A stretch of DNA of 64,000 bases from Deltaproteobacteria bacterium (GCA_016210005.1 JACQVA010000097.1:42769-106768), one strand, 5' to 3'. Positions 21,587 to 30,948 are shown, numbered from the stretch's first letter. The notes: generated by a model not told the origin, from the sequence alone. Numbers and translations are program-made.

Positions 21587-22606
21587 ATGAGAAGCCGCGC
21601 GCAGACCGCTCGCTTGGGATTGTTCGTCGCCATTGCCGGCGGCTTGTTCCTGATCGCGATTCTCATCTTGTCGGGCCGCAGCCTGCTGCAGCGCCGCGAC
21701 CTGTACAGCATTCTGTTCGCCGAAACCGTGTCAGGCCTGGAGATCGGTGCCCCGGTCAAGCTGCTCGGCGTACGGGTCGGTCGGATCGAGTCATTCGGCG
21801 TGCGCTCCGACGGCATCGACAAGGTGGAAGTGAAGATCAGCCTCGATCACGGCACCCCGATTCGCAGCAACGCCCACGCGGTGCTCTCGGGCTCGGGCAT
21901 CACCGGCTTGATGTTCGTCGAAATCACCGGCGGCACCGCGGACGCTCCCTTGATCAGCCCGGGCGGCGAGATTCCCGCCGGGGCCTCGCTGTTCGGCAGT
22001 CTGCGCGGTAAGGCGGAGAACATCGCCGCCAAGACCGACGAGGTGCTCAGCCGCATCTTGAGCCTGACCGAGGACCAGAACCTGAACAACCTGCGCCAGT
22101 CGCTCGATAACATCCAGGTCGCCACCCTCAAGCTGCGCAACGTACTGGAGGGGCTCGATGGCGCGGTGCCGCCGATCGTCGCCGCCAGCAAGCGGCTCGA
22201 GCCCCTGTTCACCGATCTCAGCGAGGCGGCCACCGCCGTGCGCACTGCCGGCGCGCAAATCGGCGCGGTCGCTTCCGACACGCGCAAGGTGGCGGTGAAT
22301 CTCGAAGCCCTCACCCGCGCCGACGGCTCGATCCAGGCGGCGGTCGATCAGCTGCGCCGCACCCTGGCCACGGTCGAGACGCTGCTCGGGGGCGAGCGCG
22401 CCGATCAGACCTCACAGGAAGTGCGCGCGGCGATCCGCAGCTTCACCGAAACCATGAACGAGCTGAGCACCGTCTTCGGCGCCTCCGGCGCCGACGTGCG
22501 CCATATCTCCAACAGCTTGCGCGCTGCCGCCGAGAACCTCGAAGAGTTCTCCCGCACCATCCGCGAGAACCCCTCGCTGCTGATCCGCCCGACGGAGGAG
22601 GAGTAA
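21587..22606 (+). CDS. mlaD: MlaD-type MCE domain substrate-binding protein
   Basis: This inner-membrane-anchored periplasmic lipid-binding subunit has 339 residues. A single N-terminal helix (about 10-30, LGLFVAIAGGLFLIAILIL) is followed by the MCE domain (about 38-115, with SGLEIGAPVKLLGVRVGRI and GSGITGLMFVEI). A long alpha-helical tail (about 140-339, rich in LRNVLEGLDG and LRAAAENLEEFSRTI repeats) could span the periplasm as a coiled coil. The tail makes it longer than E. coli MlaD (about 180 residues), closer to the PqiB/YebT-like or actinobacterial forms. The next gene starts at the base after its stop. Confidence 0.93.
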   Translation: MRSRAQTARLGLFVAIAGGLFLIAILILSGRSLLQRRDLYSILFAETVSGLEIGAPVKLLGVRVGRIESFGVRSDGIDKVEVKISLDHGTPIRSNAHAVLSGSGITGLMFVEITGGTADAPLISPGGEIPAGASLFGSLRGKAENIAAKTDEVLSRILSLTEDQNLNNLRQSLDNIQVATLKLRNVLEGLDGAVPPIVAASKRLEPLFTDLSEAATAVRTAGAQIGAVASDTRKVAVNLEALTRADGSIQAAVDQLRRTLATVETLLGGERADQTSQEVRAAIRSFTETMNELSTVFGASGADVRHISNSLRAAAENLEEFSRTIRENPSLLIRPTEEE

Positions 22607-23212
22607 ATGTCACGCGCACTGTCCGTCGCCTGCTTGCTGGTATTGACCGGCTGCGGCATTACCGCGCCGCGCGTCCGCTACTTCGAGATTCGGCCGGCAC
22701 CGGCAGGCGCCCTCGCCGGCCCCAAGCTGCCGGCCATCTTGGTGCCCGATTTCGGCTGCGTCTCGGCTTATGACCACCTGCGGGTGGTGATCCGGCGCTC
22801 GCCGGTCGAAGTCGGGGCCAGTCGCAGTTTGCAGTGGAGTACGGTGCCGGGGCGCATGCTGGCGCAGGGTCTGAGCGAGCGTCTGGAGCAGAGCCGGCGC
22901 TTTGAAAACGTCCGGCGTGAAGCCAAGCCCAAACCCCCGTACACCCTCGAGGGGCAGGTGCAAGTCATCGAGCTGAACGAACACCCGACGCGCACCGTGC
23001 GACTGGGATTCCATCTCAGCGTTCGCCGCAGCGAAGACGGCACGGTGATCGGCGAAGAGACGATCGACGAAACACGGCCGGCCCCGGGCGGCGACCCGGC
23101 CGACGGCATCCTGGTGCTGCGCGACCTCTACTCGGAGATCCTCGACGGCGTTACGGCCCGGGTGATCGCTGCGCTCGAGCGCGACCGTTCGGCGACCGAG
23201 GCCGCGCGCTGA
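22607..23212 (+). CDS. ABC transport auxiliary lipoprotein (PqiC-like)
   Basis: This probable outer-membrane lipoprotein of 201 residues has a signal peptide ending in the lipobox LTGC (Cys 16). The following domain has the PqiC/ABC_trans_aux pattern: YFEIRPAP near the start, VIRRSPVEV and WSTVPGRMLAQGLSERLEQS in the middle, and YTLEGQVQVIEL later. Such lipoproteins accompany MCE transporters and are thought to connect the MCE tunnel to the outer membrane. It directly abuts mlaD (GAGTAAATG). Confidence 0.85.
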   Translation: MSRALSVACLLVLTGCGITAPRVRYFEIRPAPAGALAGPKLPAILVPDFGCVSAYDHLRVVIRRSPVEVGASRSLQWSTVPGRMLAQGLSERLEQSRRFENVRREAKPKPPYTLEGQVQVIELNEHPTRTVRLGFHLSVRRSEDGTVIGEETIDETRPAPGGDPADGILVLRDLYSEILDGVTARVIAALERDRSATEAAR

Positions 23213-23228
23213 AGGACATAGCTCGATA

Positions 23229-23558
23229 ATGGCAGAGCCGCGGCGAGGCCTGCGCAAGACCACAGTGGCGGCAATGGTGCTGTTGCCGGTAGTCATTGCC
23301 ATCGTAATTTACAACAGCTTCCAGGTGAGCGAGTTTCAGTGTACGGTATGCCTCGAGTTTGACGGCCGCGCGGCTTGCCGCACGGTGACCGGACAAACGG
23401 AGGCAGAAGGTTTGCAATCGGCGACCACCAACGCTTGTGCGTTGCTAACATCGGGAATGACGGATTCGATTCGCTGCGGTCGCACGCCGCCGAAGAAGGC
23501 CGAGTGTATCCGGCTTGCCGGCGGCGTACCGGATCGGCAGAAAATGGGCGTCTTCTGA
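23229..23558 (+). CDS. Small Cys-rich single-pass membrane protein, unknown function
   Basis: I do not recognise this 109-residue protein. It has a basic N terminus, one membrane helix at about 12-30 (TVAAMVLLPVVIAIVIYNSF), then about 75 residues with six Cys (38, 41, 50, 70, 83, 93) that would face the periplasm if the helix is an uncleaved anchor. An even number of Cys suggests disulfides. It starts 16 bases after the lipoprotein gene and may be the last member of the mla operon. Confidence 0.65.
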   Translation: MAEPRRGLRKTTVAAMVLLPVVIAIVIYNSFQVSEFQCTVCLEFDGRAACRTVTGQTEAEGLQSATTNACALLTSGMTDSIRCGRTPPKKAECIRLAGGVPDRQKMGVF

Positions 23559-23637
23559 GCGATGAAGTTCGAAGCGCCTCACAAATGGGAAGCTGCGATG
23601 GTTGGTTGTGCCGCGGCGCCAGCACGGAGTGAAGTGA

Positions 23638-25671
23638 ATGTCCAAGATCATGCTAATCAACGTGACCCACGCCGAGGAAAACCGCGTGGCGGTCATCGAC
23701 AACGGCGTCCTCGAATCGTTTGAGATCGAATCGTTCAGCCGCTCGCACCTCAAAGGCAACATCTACAAAGGCACGATCCATCGGGTCCATCCGGCCTTGG
23801 ATGCCGCCTTCGTCGATATCGGGGGCGAGCGCGACGCCTTCTTACCGCTGAACGAGGTCTGCTTCCGCAACCTGCCCGAAGACGATCAGCTCGAGGGCAA
23901 CGGCCGGCGCCGCACCATCAGTGACGTATTCAAGCCGGGTCAACCGGTGCTGGTGCAGATCGTCAAGGAGGAGTTCGGCACCAAGCCGCCGACGCTGAGC
24001 ACCTTCTACTCCTTGCCCGGCCGCTACCTGGTGCTGCTGCCCGGCTCCGACGAGGCCGGCATCTCGCGCCGCATCGAGGGCGAGGAGCGCATCAAGCTGC
24101 GCCAGGCCATCGCCAACCTCAACCCCCCGGCCGGCTGCGGTATCATCGTGCGCACCGCCGCTGGCTTCGATCAGGACTCCGAGGAATTGGCGCGCGACCT
24201 GACTTACCTCGAGCGGCTGTGGCAGACGATTCAGGAGGCCGCGGCCACCAAGCCGGCCCCGGCGCTGGTGTATCGCGAGCACGACTTGGTGCTGCGCAAC
24301 ATCCGCGACTACTTCACGCCCGACATCAACGAAATCTTCGTCGACAACGAAGAGGTTTACCAACGCGCGCTCGATTTCTTGCGTCACGTGATGCCGAACC
24401 AGGTGTCCGCGTTGCACCTTTACGACGGCGACCAGCCGATCTTCTCCCGCTTCAACGTCGAGGGCCAGATCGAATCCATCTACAAGCGGCGGGTGTCGCT
24501 GAAATCGGGCGGCAGCGTAGTCATCGACGGCACCGAGGCCCTAACCGCCGTCGACGTCAACTCGGGCGGATCGATCCGCGGCGGCAACCAAGAGGATACC
24601 GCCTTTCGCACCAACCAGGAGGCGGCAGTCGAGATTGCCCGGCAGCTGCGGCTGCGCGATGTCGGCGGGCTGATCGTGATCGACTTCATCGACATGCGCG
24701 CGGCGCAGCACACTCAGGAGATCGAGAAGACCTTGCGCGAGGCGATGCGGCCGGACAAGGCCAAGCACGAGATTGGCCGCATCTCGCGTTTCGGCTTGCT
24801 CGAAATCTCGCGCCAGCGACTGCGCCCGGCGGCGGCAGCGGCCACTTATACCGCTTGCCCGATGTGTGAAGGCCACGGCTTGGTGCGCACCACCGAGTCG
24901 GCCGCGCTGGTGGCACTGCGCAAGCTGCACAACCGGATCGCGCAAGGGGACCTGGCTGGGCTGCGGGTTACGTTGCCGCGCGAGGTGGCGGTGTATCTGC
25001 TCAACCAAAAGCGCGACGACCTGGCGCAGCTGGAGTCGCGTTACAGCACCCGCATCCAGGTGGCCCTGAGCGAGAAGCTGATGCCGCACCAGGCCGATTT
25101 CGAAGAGCGCCGCCGCACGCCGCAGCCGGCCGCACCGGTTCAGCCGGGTCAGGTGGTTGCGGCCGAACCCGCCCCGCCACCGGTGGCGGCGGCACCGGGC
25201 GCTCCAGTGGAAAACGGGCGGCGCCGGCGCCGGCGTGGCCGCCGCCGCGGCCGGGGTAAGCAAGCCGCGGCCGCCATCGCCGAGACGCTGAGCGCATTGG
25301 GCGCGCACGCCTCGCTGACTGCGGCAGAAGAGCCAAGGGAGGAATCAACCAGGCATAAGCCGGCGCCGCCGAGCGCAGCCCCTGCGGCTACAATACCCCG
25401 TGACCCCTGGCCCGAGGCGCCGCCACGCGCGGATGTTCCAGCGCCGGTTACAGAAGCCGCCGCCCCGCTGCCGGCGGCGGCGCGCCCCAAGCGCGGCCGC
25501 GCCGGCGGCGGCCGCACCACCCGCGCTACGCGGTCAGCCAAACCGGCGACGAAACCCGCGCCGCGGGCCAAGACCAAGGCCCCGGCGGCCGAAGAAAAAC
25601 CCAAGCGCCCGACCCGCCGGCACAGCACCGCAGCGCGCCGCCGCACTAAACCCGGCCCGGCTGCTTCCTAG
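23638..25671 (+). CDS. rng: Ribonuclease E/G family endoribonuclease
   Basis: This endoribonuclease for rRNA maturation and mRNA turnover has 677 residues. The S1 domain (about 38-120) is split by a short insertion. The DNase I-like catalytic domain carries the metal-binding Asp residues in TAVDVNSGG (Asp 306) and VIDFIDM (Asp 349), followed by the zinc-link CPMC (407 and 410). These positions lie within a few residues of E. coli RNase E Asp303, Asp346, Cys404 and Cys407. After about 505 comes a 170-residue low-complexity tail with a run of Arg/Gly (RRRRRGRRRGRGK) and Ala/Pro/Lys. That makes it longer than RNase G and like a short RNase E scaffold tail. The symbol could equally be rne. Confidence 0.93.
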   Translation: MSKIMLINVTHAEENRVAVIDNGVLESFEIESFSRSHLKGNIYKGTIHRVHPALDAAFVDIGGERDAFLPLNEVCFRNLPEDDQLEGNGRRRTISDVFKPGQPVLVQIVKEEFGTKPPTLSTFYSLPGRYLVLLPGSDEAGISRRIEGEERIKLRQAIANLNPPAGCGIIVRTAAGFDQDSEELARDLTYLERLWQTIQEAAATKPAPALVYREHDLVLRNIRDYFTPDINEIFVDNEEVYQRALDFLRHVMPNQVSALHLYDGDQPIFSRFNVEGQIESIYKRRVSLKSGGSVVIDGTEALTAVDVNSGGSIRGGNQEDTAFRTNQEAAVEIARQLRLRDVGGLIVIDFIDMRAAQHTQEIEKTLREAMRPDKAKHEIGRISRFGLLEISRQRLRPAAAAATYTACPMCEGHGLVRTTESAALVALRKLHNRIAQGDLAGLRVTLPREVAVYLLNQKRDDLAQLESRYSTRIQVALSEKLMPHQADFEERRRTPQPAAPVQPGQVVAAEPAPPPVAAAPGAPVENGRRRRRRGRRRGRGKQAAAAIAETLSALGAHASLTAAEEPREESTRHKPAPPSAAPAATIPRDPWPEAPPRADVPAPVTEAAAPLPAAARPKRGRAGGGRTTRATRSAKPATKPAPRAKTKAPAAEEKPKRPTRRHSTAARRRTKPGPAAS

Positions 25672-25689
25672 TTCAGCGGTGCCGCCATC

Positions 25690-26205
25690 TTACGGCAGCA
25701 CGCGCAGCAACTCGACGGTGATGCGCTGTGTGGCGCCCCATACCACATGGCTGTCGACGACGAAGGCCGGGGCATCGATCTCGGCCCCCGAACTCAGGCG
25801 GCGGCGAACCGTTCGGTGGGCGCGCGGGTCGCGCAAGGCGGCGACGGAGAGCGTGACCACGCGGGCCACCTCGCGCGGGTCGGGCCGAAACTCACACGGC
25901 TTCGCAATTCGTCCGACGAACGGTGAGATGACGTAGTTGGAGCTGAACGTCCGCACCTCCGGCAACGCGTACAGCAATTCCACGTCGGCTGCCGGCAGGC
26001 CGATTTCTTCTTCGGCTTCGCGCAGCGCGGTGGCCCACAGGCTCTGGTCACGTTCGGGATGATGGCGCCCGCCGGGAAACGCCATGTCGCCTTGGTGGAC
26101 GGGCACGGCCTGGCTGCGCTCGATAAAGACGGCGTGATTATGGCCCGCGACCGTGATGATCGGCACCAGCACCGCGGCGCGTCGAGGTGGATGGAGTTGG
26201 GGCAC
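25690..26205 (-). CDS. NUDIX hydrolase, NudL/CoA pyrophosphatase-like
   Basis: This NUDIX hydrolase probably cleaves CoA or related nucleotides. The region FPGGRHHPERDQSLWATALR followed by EAEEEIGL fits the UPF0035/NudL form of the NUDIX box (FPGG...TALREAEEEIGL). QGDMAFPGG upstream and LPEVRTFSSNYVISPFVG downstream are also as in NudL. No ATG sits in a good place. GTG 26205, about 12 bases after AAAGGGGG, gives 171 residues; the frame is open to 26316 but would overlap the upstream gene. It converges on the RNase E/G gene with 18 bases between stops. Confidence 0.85.
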   Translation of the reverse strand: MPQLHPPRRAAVLVPIITVAGHNHAVFIERSQAVPVHQGDMAFPGGRHHPERDQSLWATALREAEEEIGLPAADVELLYALPEVRTFSSNYVISPFVGRIAKPCEFRPDPREVARVVTLSVAALRDPRAHRTVRRRLSSGAEIDAPAFVVDSHVVWGATQRITVELLRVLP

Positions 26206-26239
26206 CAGCGCTGTTCCCCCTTTGCGGTCTCGGCGGGGG

Positions 26240-26959
26240 CTATGACCCGGTGATCTGCCCCAGTGTCGCTGCCACCTGCGGGCTGTCGAGTAGCAGCGCG
26301 GCCACGACCACGGCATCGACCTCGCCGCGCAGGCTGCGAATTGCGGCTAGATCGCCGGGATCGCGAAGCGCGATAACCGTGCGATGGGCGGGCACCGCCT
26401 GCGCCAGCCGCCGTGTTACCGCCGGATCGGCGCTGATACCGATGAGCACCTGGCGCAACGCCAGCGCGCGTGTCAGATCCGCGGACGATTGCACTTCGAC
26501 AACCGAGGCGAGGTGGAGCGAGCCGGCCGCGCGCACCAGCTCTGCCAGCGTAGCGTCATCGAGATCGGCCGCGGGCAGGACCACTGCGTCTGCGCCATGG
26601 AGGCGGGCATCGTAGATCTGGAGCGGATCGAGGGTGAGATCGTCGCGCAGGATCGGCGCCTGGGTGCGGCTAGCGACGGCCGCCAGCAACTCCAGCGACC
26701 CGCGCGGCGCTGAGGTGACGACGGCGAGCGCCGCCACCTCAGCGGCATCACACGCGGCCGCGTACGCAACCAAGTCGCGCGCCGGCCAGCTACGGCCGGT
26801 CTCCGGATCGCTGTGCTGCACCCGTGCGATCACCGCTAACTCTCGGCGCTGGGTCGAGATGTAGAGCGCAAAGTCGCGCACGCTCGGCGACAGTTCGCTC
26901 AGGCTCTGGTCGTGCAGACGAGCGATCTCCTCAGGCTTCTGTCCATGTGCTCCGCGCAT
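26240..26959 (-). CDS. Degenerate TrpC-like (indole-3-glycerol phosphate synthase family) barrel
   Basis: The 239-residue protein aligns by eye with IGPS: PILRDDLTLDPLQIYDARLHG corresponds to the PVLRKDFIIDPYQVYEAR segment, and VVEVQSSADLTRAL and VLIGISADP correspond to the VEVH and IGINNRDL segments. Known catalytic features look altered: KDF is RDD, and the Asn-Asn-Arg phosphate-loop signature is SADP. No other trp gene is nearby. It may be an inactive or repurposed barrel. Its divergent neighbour is the carboxyltransferase gene, and the NUDIX gene follows closely downstream. Confidence 0.6.
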   Translation of the reverse strand: MRGAHGQKPEEIARLHDQSLSELSPSVRDFALYISTQRRELAVIARVQHSDPETGRSWPARDLVAYAAACDAAEVAALAVVTSAPRGSLELLAAVASRTQAPILRDDLTLDPLQIYDARLHGADAVVLPAADLDDATLAELVRAAGSLHLASVVEVQSSADLTRALALRQVLIGISADPAVTRRLAQAVPAHRTVIALRDPGDLAAIRSLRGEVDAVVVAALLLDSPQVAATLGQITGS

Positions 26960-27005
26960 GCCCTCACCCTGAACCCTGACCCAGGGGGCGAGTCAAGCCT
27001 GCACA

Positions 27006-27028
27006 GGCCCCGGGGTCGGGCCGGGGCC
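27006..27028. other. GC-rich inverted repeat in divergent intergenic region
   Basis: GGCCCCGG and CCGGGGCC form an 8-bp perfect stem around a short loop. It lies in the 162-base gap between the TrpC-like gene (-) and the carboxyltransferase gene (+), so it may sit in a 5' leader or overlap an operator. Function is unknown. Confidence 0.3.
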
Positions 27029-27121
27029 TCGGCGCCTGCGGGGCGGGGGTAGCGCGCCTTGAATTCGCTCCGATCGCATAATAAGGAACCGTCACTCGCC
27101 GCGAAGCCGGGATTCACACTT

Positions 27122-28672
27122 ATGAGCCTCAAAGACAACCTCGATAAACTCGCACAGCTCCACCGCGAAGCCGAGCTGGGCGGCGGTGAGGAGCGGATCA
27201 AGCGCCAGCACGCGGGCGGTAAGCTGACCGCGCGCGAGCGCGTCGATGCCTTGCTCGATCCCGGCAGCTTCGTGGAAACCGACAAGTTTAAAACCCACCG
27301 CTGCGCCGACTTCGAAATGGAGAAGAAGAAGATCCCCGGCGACGGCGTGATCACCGGCTACGGCACCATCGACGGGCGCGTCGTATATGTCTTCTCGCAA
27401 GACTTCACCGTCTTCGGCGGCAGCCTCTCCGGCGCCTTTGCCGAGAAGGTCTGCAAGGTGATGGACCTGGCGATGAAGACGGGCGCGCCCGTGATCGGCC
27501 TGAATGACTCGGGCGGCGCGCGTATCCAAGAAGGCGTGGTGAGCTTGGCGGGTTACGCCGACATCTTTCAGCGCAACGTCATGGCCTCGGGGGTGATCCC
27601 GCAAATCTCGGCGATCCTCGGCCCCTGCGCCGGCGGCGCGGTCTACTCGCCGGCGATGACCGACTTCATCTTCATGGCCGAAAAAACCAGCAACATGTTC
27701 ATCACCGGGCCCGATGTCATCAAGACCGTAACCCACGAGGAGGTTACCAAAGAGGATCTCGGCGGTGCCGCCACTCACAACATGCGCAGCGGCGTGGCCC
27801 ACTTCGCCGCTCGCAACGAGCGCGATTGCTTGCAGATGATCCGCGAGCTGTTCTCCTACCTGCCCAGCAACAACCTCGAAGATCCTCCGTGCGTGCCCTG
27901 CACCGACGATGCCAACCGGCGCGACGAGAAGCTCGACACCCTAATCCCCGACAACCCGAACAAGCCCTACGACATCAAGGAGCTGATCACGGCCGTGGTC
28001 GACGACCGCCACTTCTTCGAGGTCCACAAGGACTTCGCTAAGAACATGGTAGTCGGCTTCGCTCGCCTCGGCGGCCGGCCGGTGGGCATCGTGGCCAACC
28101 AGCCGGCTCATCTCGCCGGCTGCCTCGACATCGATGCCTCGGTCAAGGGGGCGCGCTTCGTGCGCTTCTGTGACTGCTTCAATATCCCGATCGTCACCTT
28201 CGTCGATGTTCCCGGCTTCCTGCCCGGCACCGCGCAGGAGTACGGCGGCATCATCCGTCACGGCGCCAAGCTGCTCTACGCCTTCTGTGAGGCCACGGTG
28301 CCGAAGGTCACCATCATCACGCGCAAGGCTTACGGCGGCGCTTACGTGGTTATGTCCTCGAAGCACATCCGCGGCGATTTCAACTTCGCCTACCCGACCG
28401 CCGAGATCGCCGTTATGGGCCCCGAGGGGGCGGTGAGCATCATCTTCCGCGACGAGATCCAGAGCGCGGCCAACGCCGCGCAAGAGAATACCCGCTTGCT
28501 AACCGACTACCGCCAGACTTTCGCCAACCCGTTCAAGGCCGCCGAGCTGGGCTACATTGACGAGGTCATCATGCCGGAGGATACCCGGCCGCGCTTGATC
28601 CGCTGCTTGCAGGTGCTCGAAAACAAGCGCGACAAGAACCCACCCAAGAAGCACGGCAGCATTCCGCTATAG
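27122..28672 (+). CDS. Acyl-CoA carboxylase beta (carboxyltransferase) subunit
   Basis: This biotin-dependent carboxyltransferase of the propionyl/methylcrotonyl-CoA carboxylase type has 516 residues, normal for the family. ATG 27122 is chosen; the frame also runs back to a TTG at 27059. Diagnostic segments are [47 protein letters not shown] and [19 protein letters not shown] followed by [25 protein letters not shown] suggests the propionyl-CoA carboxylase group. No biotin carboxylase or biotin carrier subunit is encoded nearby, so it must partner with a gene elsewhere. Confidence 0.94.
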   Translation: MSLKDNLDKLAQLHREAELGGGEERIKRQHAGGKLTARERVDALLDPGSFVETDKFKTHRCADFEMEKKKIPGDGVITGYGTIDGRVVYVFSQDFTVFGGSLSGAFAEKVCKVMDLAMKTGAPVIGLNDSGGARIQEGVVSLAGYADIFQRNVMASGVIPQISAILGPCAGGAVYSPAMTDFIFMAEKTSNMFITGPDVIKTVTHEEVTKEDLGGAATHNMRSGVAHFAARNERDCLQMIRELFSYLPSNNLEDPPCVPCTDDANRRDEKLDTLIPDNPNKPYDIKELITAVVDDRHFFEVHKDFAKNMVVGFARLGGRPVGIVANQPAHLAGCLDIDASVKGARFVRFCDCFNIPIVTFVDVPGFLPGTAQEYGGIIRHGAKLLYAFCEATVPKVTIITRKAYGGAYVVMSSKHIRGDFNFAYPTAEIAVMGPEGAVSIIFRDEIQSAANAAQENTRLLTDYRQTFANPFKAAELGYIDEVIMPEDTRPRLIRCLQVLENKRDKNPPKKHGSIPL

Positions 28673-28688
28673 CGCCGCCGGCGCCCAC

Positions 28689-29765
28689 TTGACCGTGACT
28701 GCCGAGAACACGCGCATCGCGGAGCTGGTACAGCGCTGCTTCGGTCCGGCTGCCGCAATTGACTCGATCCTGGCGCTGGCAGGCGACGCCTCGACTCGCC
28801 GCTACCTGCGCGTGCAGCTGCACGGCGCCGGGGTGCCGGAGTCGGCTGTCGTGATGGTCCTCGCCGACAGCGGCCTGTCGATCTCCTCGGACGAACTGGC
28901 GGTCTTCAAGGCGCCGCCACAGGAGCTGCCCTTCATCAACGTCTACCGCTTCCTGCGCGCGCTCGGTGTTCGGGTGCCGCGCGTGTATCTCGATGCCAGC
29001 GAGTGCGGCTACGTGGTGCTCGAAGACGTCGGTGACGGCGCGCTGTGGGACGTCATCCAGGACCTGCCCCCGCCTCGCATTGCGCAGTTGTACCGCGACG
29101 CCATCGATCAGCTGCTGATCATCGAACTCGAAGGCACACGCCGGCGCGACGATACCTGCATCGCCTTCCAGCAAGCGTTTGACGAACGGCTCTTCAACTG
29201 GGAGTTCGAGCACTTCATCGAATACGGCCTGGAGCAGCGACTCCCCAATCCGCTGCCGCCGGCCGAGCTGACCGAGTTGCGCCGGCACTTCACGGCCATC
29301 TCCAAGCAACTCGACGGCGAGCCGCGCTTCTTGGCGCATCGGGACTTCCACAGCTGGAACCTGTTCGTTCACGCCGGTCACGTGTGGGTCATCGACTTCC
29401 AGGACGCTTTGTTGGCGCCGGCCACCTACGATCTGGCCACCCTGCTCGGCGATCGCGACACCAGGCTCAAGATCGGATCACTGGAAGACGAGTTGCTCGA
29501 TTACTTCCACGCCCAGTGGCACTTGCGCGGTGGCCCGCAGTGGGATCGCGACGCCCTGCGGCGGCAGTACTTCGCCTGCGCTTTGCAGAAGGCCTTCAAA
29601 GTGGTTGGCCGCTTCCACTATCTGAATCTAGTGAAAGGCAAGCCCGGCTACCTGCGCTACTTGCCGTCCACCCTACGCCAGATCCGCCGCCTACTAGCGC
29701 GCGACCGTGCCCTGGCGAACGTGCACGCCATCCTGGCGCCGTACTTCCCTGAGCTGCGGGAATAG
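28689..29765 (+). CDS. amgK: AmgK-like aminoglycoside-phosphotransferase-fold sugar kinase
   Basis: This kinase-fold protein (about 358 residues) is next to a MurU-like nucleotidyltransferase, the standard AmgK-MurU arrangement. There AmgK phosphorylates MurNAc or GlcNAc at the anomeric carbon. The brenner-type catalytic motif HRDFHSWNLF and the metal motif VIDFQDALLAPATYDLATL are clear, and the N terminus has GDASTRRYLRV as the ATP loop. The frame starts at a TTG (28689), with GTG 28695 just after as an alternative; no strong ribosome site is seen. The gene follows the carboxyltransferase by 16 bases. Confidence 0.85.
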   Translation: MTVTAENTRIAELVQRCFGPAAAIDSILALAGDASTRRYLRVQLHGAGVPESAVVMVLADSGLSISSDELAVFKAPPQELPFINVYRFLRALGVRVPRVYLDASECGYVVLEDVGDGALWDVIQDLPPPRIAQLYRDAIDQLLIIELEGTRRRDDTCIAFQQAFDERLFNWEFEHFIEYGLEQRLPNPLPPAELTELRRHFTAISKQLDGEPRFLAHRDFHSWNLFVHAGHVWVIDFQDALLAPATYDLATLLGDRDTRLKIGSLEDELLDYFHAQWHLRGGPQWDRDALRRQYFACALQKAFKVVGRFHYLNLVKGKPGYLRYLPSTLRQIRRLLARDRALANVHAILAPYFPELRE

Positions 29766-29781
29766 AGCGCGGAAGGGGTCT

Positions 29782-30540
29782 ATGACCCGGGCGATGATAT
29801 TGGCGGCAGGGCTGGGTTCGCGCCTGCGTCCGCTCACCGAGCAGATTCCCAAGCCACTGCTCGACGTCGCCGGGCGACCGCTGATTGCCTACCCGTTGCT
29901 GCTGGTACGCTCGGCCGGGATCACCGAGGTGCTGATCAATCTCCACTACCTCGGGGCGCAGATTCGTACCGCCCTGGGCGACGGCAGCGACTACGGTGTT
30001 CGCATTACCTACTCGGAGGAAGACCCTATTCTCGACACCGGCGGGGCGATCAAGAATGCCGAGTCGTTCTTGCGCGGCGACACCTTCGTGATTCTGAACG
30101 CCGACACCATCGTCGATCTCGATCTGCCGGCGATGCTGGCGTATCACCACGGGCGCGGCGGTATCGGCACCATGCTGCTGCGCGCCGATCCCGAGGTCAC
30201 ACGCTACGGTGCCATCGAGGTGGACGCGGATGATCGCGTGCGCCGCTTTCTCGGTTTTCCCGCCGCCGCGGCTGAGCCGCTGACGCCGTTGATGTACGGC
30301 GGTGTGTGGGTCTTCGAGCCGCGGCTGTTCGACTATCTCGACGCCGGCGTGTTCAGCATCACCAAGCACAGCGGGCCGGCGTTGCTGCGGTCAGGCGAAG
30401 CGCTCTACGGCTACCGCTACACCGGCTACTGGCGTGTCCTGGATACGCCCGCTGGGCTCGTTGCCGGCCGGCACGATATGTTGAGCACGCGCTTGCGCTT
30501 TCTGGATGCGGGGTGGAACTCAGGCAACCCTAGGCCATGA
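29782..30540 (+). CDS. murU: MurU-like N-acetylmuramate-1-phosphate uridylyltransferase
   Basis: This nucleotidyltransferase of 252 residues starts at ATG 29782 after a GGAAGGGG site. It has the sugar-nucleotide signature MILAAGLGSRLRPLTEQIPK followed by PLLDVAGRPLI, the metal-binding NADTIVD and a DTGGAIKNA loop. With AmgK it would make UDP-MurNAc directly from recycled MurNAc, bypassing de novo synthesis (established for Pseudomonas). A mannose- or glucose-1-phosphate substrate cannot be excluded, but the amgK neighbour favours MurU. The stop overlaps the next start (ATGA). Confidence 0.85.
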   Translation: MTRAMILAAGLGSRLRPLTEQIPKPLLDVAGRPLIAYPLLLVRSAGITEVLINLHYLGAQIRTALGDGSDYGVRITYSEEDPILDTGGAIKNAESFLRGDTFVILNADTIVDLDLPAMLAYHHGRGGIGTMLLRADPEVTRYGAIEVDADDRVRRFLGFPAAAAEPLTPLMYGGVWVFEPRLFDYLDAGVFSITKHSGPALLRSGEALYGYRYTGYWRVLDTPAGLVAGRHDMLSTRLRFLDAGWNSGNPRP

Positions 30541-30929
30541 CCACGTGCAATCAATGCGGCGCCTGCTGCCGCGTGTTGACGGTCGAGCAGTCGCCGGAGG
30601 AAATTCAGGCGATCGCCGCCATCACCGGCCTGCTCGGCATCCCGTCCGACATGATCTTCGCCGCCAAGCACTGGCACCCGTTGCCGCGAACGGAGGCGCT
30701 GCGGCGCAACCCGTTTTATGCCTCGCGTCTGCCGGCCGACACCTACTTCTACTGCTGCGACCAACTCGGCGACGACGGCCGCTGCCAGAGTCACCCCGAG
30801 CGCCCGTTGGTCTGCCGCGGCTATCCTTGGTACGACCAGCCGGTGCGCGACATGGCCCTGCCTGCCGCAGTTTGTGAGTTTCACTACGACCAAGTGATAG
30901 AATTCGTCATCCGGCGGCCGGATCTATGA
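30537..30929 (+). CDS. YkgJ-family cysteine cluster protein
   Basis: This 130-residue protein begins MTTCNQCGACCR, the CxxCxxCC signature of the YkgJ family (putative zinc- or iron-chelating). Later Cys and motifs (YCCDQLG, CRGYPWYD, CEFHYDQV) complete a likely metal cluster. The biochemical role of the family is uncertain. It overlaps murU by four bases, so it is probably co-translated with the amgK-murU pair. Confidence 0.88.
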   Translation: MTTCNQCGACCRVLTVEQSPEEIQAIAAITGLLGIPSDMIFAAKHWHPLPRTEALRRNPFYASRLPADTYFYCCDQLGDDGRCQSHPERPLVCRGYPWYDQPVRDMALPAAVCEFHYDQVIEFVIRRPDL

Positions 30930-30948
30930 GCGGGTCGCGGGCGCCGAC

